A stretch of 64,000 nucleotides of DNA from Dryomyza anilis (taxonomy: Eukaryota > Arthropoda > Insecta > Diptera > Dryomyzidae). This document shows, piece by piece, positions 58,998 through 64,000 of this stretch. Below the pieces are notes generated by a model. The model saw nothing but the letters and a program-made list of their open reading frames with translations. It made no database searches and had not been told where the DNA came from. Position numbers and translations under genes: made by a program. The DNA is taken from NCBI GenBank assembly GCA_951804985.1, contig OX638130.1, positions 79,850,583 to 79,914,582 of the forward strand, in the 5' to 3' direction. Position 1 is the stretch's first letter. Each line of letters opens with the position of its first letter.

Positions 58998-59468
58998 TTA
59001 TAAGGAAATTTCTAGCGGGAAATGATAATGAGAATACCATTTTTATTTTTTATAAAACGGAAACCATCAGAATTATCTTAACATTATTTTGAACATATTT
59101 TTATACCATATTTACAAAAAAAATCACCCATACCTTTCTTTTTCTTACCTTAAATTTAAAATATATTTTTAATATTTTAAATGTAAAATAAGATGTTATA
59201 AAATGACAGTAAATATCATTATGTAAATGATCATTTTATCATATGCAGTTTTAAATATTAAATCCATTTCATTTAAATATGTGGAGAGTAATAATAAACA
59301 GCAGCAGTATATACAAACTATTTTAAATAATGAAATGTGGAATTACCCGACCAGTGCATGATCATGGCCTGAGGTGAGTACATGATCAGGGCACTGCGTT
59401 ACAAGCATATCGTGCCTCTGATCAGCTCAAATAATAACATGCCTTCCCTACTCAAATTTCTACTAGGG
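58568..59468. mobile_element. Foldback element B, overlapping element A
   Basis: Left CCCTAGTAGAAATTTTGGTA and right (reverse) CCCTAGTAGAAATTTGAGTA pair, continuing through CCTCAGGCCATGATCATG on both arms. Its left arm lies inside element A and its right arm outside it. Confidence 0.5.
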
Positions 59469-59854
59469 TTGGTGTAAAAAATAAAGTTGATTATAAAAGC
59501 AGTTTTTATTTATTTTGAATGAAAATTCGTTTTCCCTCAATGTGTGTCAAAATCATTTTGCGACAAATGCATAAACATCAATTTTCATTTCTTACAAAAT
59601 TTTCCATTACATTCACCCTAGTACATAAATAATACACCCTAGGATTAAATAATTTTATTTTCTTAAAGCATGCATCTTTCTGAAATATCCAAAATCGTAG
59701 AAAAAATAACGAAGATATTGTTGCCTAACCGATGATGCCTCTTTGGGATTTATGAAAAAAAATGTCATTCAAAAATGTTTGGAGGCAATTTTAATTTTTT
59801 CAAAGACATTTTTTCAAAATTCAATTTACTCATCAAGATGATTGCTTTAGCCTC

Positions 59855-59935
59855 TTAGGTTAGGTTATGTTAGGTTGTAATGGCTGCTAAAAAGCACACT
59901 TAGACCAAAAGAGGTCAATTGTGATACCACCGTTC
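59855..59935 (+). repeat. TTAGGTT-type repeat
   Basis: TTAGGTTAGGTTATGTTAGG, then CTTAGACCAAAAGAGGTCAA. Looks like a common dispersed fly repeat, not a telomere. 59936-60220 shows nothing else. Confidence 0.4.
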
Positions 59936-60221
59936 AATTGCCGATATATTTGAATCCACGTTTTTAGAAATTTCATTCAATTGATCGGACCAAACCAAAA
60001 TATCATTACCACTTTCGAATGAAACATATCAAATAATCCTAAATGAGAAAATGTTACCCATTGGGACAAATCATAATGGAATAAGGTATCATTTATATCG
60101 ATAATAACAACATATCGTTGTTGTTACTCCAATCTGATATAATCCACATTAATATACTTTACTCCACTTTATATATAAATTTGAATATTTTTTTACATAA
60201 AAATAAAAAATAGTTGTATTT

Positions 60222-61145
60222 ATATTACGTTTTTGGGATTGTTTGTGGAACCGGAACTGGAACCATTACTGGGAACCGAAACTGGAACTGGAATAGTTAT
60301 GTTATTGTTTATAGAACCGGAACCGGAACTGAAACCGAAATAAAAAATAATTTAAGAACCGGAACTATTTTTATACCCTACACTAAGAGTGAAAGGGTAT
60401 ATTCAGTTTGGTACGCCGTTTGTAACACCCAGAAGGAAGTATCTCCGGTATGGAAAAGTATATATATTCTTGATCAGCATGACCTACTGAGTCGATTTAG
60501 CAATGTCCATCTGTCTGTATGTTGAAATCACGATTACAGAAAAACTAGAAGAGCTAAATAAATCAAACTCCTAATTTAGATTACTTATATATCTACGCTG
60601 TCTGTCAGTGAAAATTGGCATGATCAGTCTATTATGACCTGTGAATCGCCCACTTATGTTCACATTTTCCATATAAAACACATCTACTGGTGAATTTAAC
60701 TGTATACGTGTTCAGGTAAACTTTTTTTGTTCAAATATATATTGATTTCATGCTCCAATACATGAAAATCATATTATCCCGCGAAACGACTTGTGGTTCC
60801 CAAAAAAAAATATCGAAATTCGGTGCACCTACCCATATGTAAATATGGGTATCAAATGAATGGAAATTCTTCAGCGATTGAAAGTTTGTAGTTATTTTCA
60901 GGATTCGTATACCCTGGTGACCTATATACCACTTTGAATGGTAACCACACATGTGTAGGTTATTTATAGTCGGCTTAGACCGACTGGTAATTCTAACTAT
61001 CATAGTAATTCTAACTATCATAATAATACCTACTATAAAATGTCCCTACTTTCAAATTTCCCATGTGATCTAACCTTCCCAACTGGTTTTATTTTTTTAT
61101 GGAACTGAAACCGCATAGAATAGAATTTCGGTTCCTAGCCCTGAT
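60222..61145 (-). repeat. GGTTCC-rich repeat split by a mini-me
   Basis: GGAACCGGAACTGGAACC words lie at 60248-60366 and GAACTGAAACCG...CGGTTCCTAGCCCTG at 61098-61145, on either side of the mini-me. It is the same family as 36739 and 42556, reversed. Confidence 0.55.
60368..61087 (-). mobile_element. Mini-me, subfamily A, minus strand
   Basis: Starts TATACCCTACACTAAGAG and ends CCTTCCCAACTGGT, with the core ATATATTCTTGATCAGCATG. The GACA array is reduced to a few units. Confidence 0.8.
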
Positions 61146-62579
61146 TTTACTACGTAAAAGTGTATATTTTTTAGTGTAAAATTGCGAATTGTGTGCATAT
61201 ATGCATACATGTGTGTGTAAAAAAACGATTTAGACAATTATTGTTTAATATTACAACTATGTACACGTTGTACATTTACATTTTATTTTCATTTTTATAC
61301 ATTTGTTGTTTTATATTAAGCACAAAATGTTTAAAATTAAACACGCGTATTACATTTACACATTGTTTGTTTATTCTTACACAAGCTTTGTCGAATTTTA
61401 AACAAATCTTGTTGAAACTTGGGACTGTTGTGCTTAAATTTGCATGCAAAATAACTGCAGTGCTATTGAAGCGAAACCAAGTGACGCAAAGCCAACAATG
61501 TTCGTTCATTTAAAGTATAGCAGCGTGCAGAAAAGACGTGTCGTTTTTAAGATCTTTAGATTTTTAGCATAATGTTAAGTGGCCAAAAACATCGGGTTGT
61601 TATAAGTGTTCAGTTTGCTCTCAAAAATGTTTAAACAAATTGTAAAACATTTAAACATCCATTTAATAAATAGACATGAATCCACAAATGTGGAATCAGA
61701 TGCGACAACATGACGATGTCCAGCGGAAACAAGTTGCCTCGCTTTATGACCGTAAAATTACACAAATTTTCTTTTGTGTGTACCATAATGAAAAAGAAGA
61801 AAATTCTCCCTTTTTGAAAATATACATGTTCTCGAAATGCAATAAAGAGTTATTAATTTGATTATAAATATTGTTGAAAAAATTGATGCCATATTAAGAA
61901 GCAATTTTATTTTTTTTTTAACAAATTATCCATAGACATTATATGTCTTAAATAGACATGTCATGTCTATTTAAAACAAATAAATTAACGTTCGGACAAT
62001 TTGTTTGCAATATGTTGGTTGTTTTGCTAGTTCTAAAAAACAACAATATTCGTAAAACGAAAACTAAACGTATTACACTACACAACAGCCATTCTGCGCA
62101 GCAGTCAAAGTTATTTTTGTATTATGTAAAATGACGCCCTGATTCCGAAAATATGGTTTAATAATGTTTCTTTGGATAGGTTTACAAATTATGGGCCAAT
62201 AACTTTTGAACCGAGCTTTCATAAAGGTGCTCACATTTATTTGTAAATGTTCGCGTTCCAAATAACACATATGATCAAGTTTTATATCGAATGAAAGGTA
62301 ATTAAATATCCAATAAACAATTTTCAGAACATTTTTAAATTGGTTCATTAGTTTAAGAGAACTCGATAGGGGAACTAAAAACAAAAATTTAAGAAAAAAA
62401 TTCATTTTAAAAAATGGAAATAAATCGAGAAAATAAGATGATACAAAAATTATAATTTTCCAAAATTAGTTCACACTATTCCGAAGAAATTGAGCTATCA
62501 ATAACAAAAATATATGGGTAACATTTGAGGATAAAAAAAAGTTATGTGAATGCTATCTAATTGAGTGCTATACAAATAG
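61146..62579. other. Mostly unique DNA with one possible exon
   Basis: No repeat recognised except a 23-bp palindrome at 61951-61973 (AAATAGACATG, T, CATGTCTATTT). The candidate exon at 61676 is listed separately. Confidence 0.4.
61676..61751 (+). CDS. Possible first coding exon of a plus-strand gene
   Basis: An ATG opens a short frame, MNPQMWNQMRQHDDVQRKQV followed by ASLYD, with balanced codons unlike the flanking AT-rich DNA. A GTAAAA donor-like site follows at 61752. Past it the frame continues into Phe/Lys/Asn-rich text typical of intron. I found no convincing next exon before the window end. The family is not recognised. It may be chance. Confidence 0.3.
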
Positions 62580-62850
62580 GCATAAAAATAAAAAATGTGA
62601 ACGGATCACGCTCATTTTTAGAGCACCTATTGATAGATGACTGCTTGTAATAAATTTTAAATTTTAAAGCTTTATTTTTAATACTTAACGAGATATGCGA
62701 TCCTAAAAAGTAAACCTATATCTCGAAGTGGATATAGTAGATTACGTTGACTAATTGACTCATTTTCGAACTTTGAATTACTATTCTACTAAAATATATT
62801 CAGCCCTATCGTGAAAGCAAATTCCCACGAATATGATTCTCCATTCCCAA
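62580..62850 (+). repeat. Old mini-me B fragment
   Basis: ACGGATCACGCTCATTTTTA, GAGATATGCGATCCTAAAA and TTGACTCATTTTCGAACT align with the interior of the copy at 5186. 62851-63425 shows nothing else. Confidence 0.45.
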
Positions 62851-63425
62851 TTCGCCTGTCCATTTATTAACCTTTATATATTACTAAAAATATTTTTTTA
62901 CACATAAGGTCAAAAACAACGACTAATTATAAATTATACATAATGGTCCATTCAATAGAATTGCTACCTTATACTGCTCGATGGTTTCAAACCAAAAGCA
63001 GTAAGGATGGTTTGGTTACATCGGACATTTTATTAATAAACACATTTTAATAGTTGATTTTATGACATTATTATAAATTATTGCAAGGTTAGTCTATCTA
63101 AACCGCCCTTAAATTCTCTACAAATATGTACTAATTTGCGGTCAGAATTTAAAGAGGTCATTTAGTTTACAATTAAAGAAAATAAAAGCATAGTGAAAAA
63201 AATGTCTTTCTTTTGATGTACGTTATACGTATAGTGTACCGGATTTATTTGGGTGGTTTATATGTTTTAAAGTAAAGGGGTGGTTTAAAAATATGTACTA
63301 ATCGGCTGGCAGTAAAAGTGCCTCGGCAAATCTGAAATGTCGCATATCATACGGGATTTAACTCCCAAACAGTCTACAATCTAAGTCCTGGGAAGTTCAG
63401 ATATTCGTTTAATAGACGGACATCA

Positions 63426-63690
63426 TTATAATAATAATAGTTTGTCGCTACAGTCATATAAGAACTTAGGCCCAGCTCTCTCAACATTTTGAGCTGTGCG
63501 TGTTATATTTTGTACTCAAAGTGGTGGGACCAAACTGTAGGTCCCACCACTTGCCGAATCCGAACGGCGGGTGAGAGCTTTTCATATGCATTTTTTGCCA
63601 TTTAGTGCCGAGAGGTGCGCGGTATAGAAAAATTGTCTATGATAAAATGTTGTTAGCCCCAGTCCAGGCTTGATCCTGAGACCTTTCACA
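63426..63690 (-). repeat. SINE-2, minus strand, with an internal inverted duplication
   Basis: ATAATAATAG tail, GCTACAGTCATATAAG and GAACGGCGGGTGAGAGC match other copies, but 63519-63552 forms a perfect 13-bp hairpin absent from them. 63700-63880 beyond it is less AT-rich and not a recognised repeat. Confidence 0.75.
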
Positions 63691-64000
63691 GTCATTTGTG
63701 TTAATAAAATGCAGAAACAATTACATCCTCCACCGGCGCTACTTCAACAGTTCTTGAATATCTCGCAAATTAAATATCGATGATACTGGAAAGCATGGAA
63801 CTCAGCTCAAGCCAGCAACAACAACGACAGTTATCAGAAAAAAAGCACCGTCTGCAATCCATCTGATGCAATAAAAGTAAAAATGGTATAATCCTCTTCT
63901 TCAGCCAGGTGGCTATAAGCAATGCTATGCATATTAGAAATAAAAACCAATTTAATTTATTTTTAACAGCAATATAAATTAATTTATTGACAGTTTATGA

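Overview
This 64 kb window is eukaryotic and almost certainly from a higher fly (Brachycera). The DNA is very AT-rich, introns are either about 60 bp or many kilobases long, and one host gene encodes glutamine-rich runs. The intergenic DNA is full of mini-me/DINE-like elements, which carry the sequence CTTGATCAGCAT next to TA and GACA/GACGGA microsatellites and are well known from dipterans. There is no operon, no ribosome-binding site and no CRISPR array. I cannot name the species.

One host gene can be read with confidence. It lies on the minus strand. Eight consecutive coding exons (40237 down to 13283) join in frame, with matching phases and GT/AG borders, into 1145 residues ending at a stop. 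At least one more 5' exon lies beyond or outside what I can identify. The protein is low-complexity, with polyQ, polyP and a Cys-rich patch. It carries a GILK motif followed 30 residues later by RSVRF, the usual paired docking sites for protein phosphatase 1 (PP1). It ends in M-N-V, a possible PDZ ligand. I do not recognise the orthologue. A second, weak candidate is a short first coding exon on the plus strand at 61676.

The rest is mobile and repeated DNA. From left to right: a Harbinger-like MITE (1061-1422); a 4.1 kb TIR element containing a 115-bp satellite and two mini-me insertions (2624-6761); a Tc1/mariner relic with a poly-A-tailed SINE inside it (8827-10005); a MITE split by a mini-me (10085-11118); the 3' half of the host gene with SINE and solo-LTR insertions in its introns (13-18 kb); a cluster of inverted-repeat elements (19.7-26.4 kb); the 16.3 kb intron (23.4-39.8 kb), packed with SINEs, foldback elements and a transposase relic bracketed by two inverted arrays of 20/21-bp units (34.7-36.5 kb); a nest of repeats (40.4-43.4 kb); a full-length but broken copia-type LTR retrotransposon with 247-bp LTRs and an ATATT target duplication (44397-49009); and further TIR/foldback elements to the end.

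Several insertions are nested, and for two of them the empty site can be read from another copy of the host repeat inside this window. Target site and element borders can therefore be deduced directly. Copy counts, species assignment and protein family all need database searches that I could not run.
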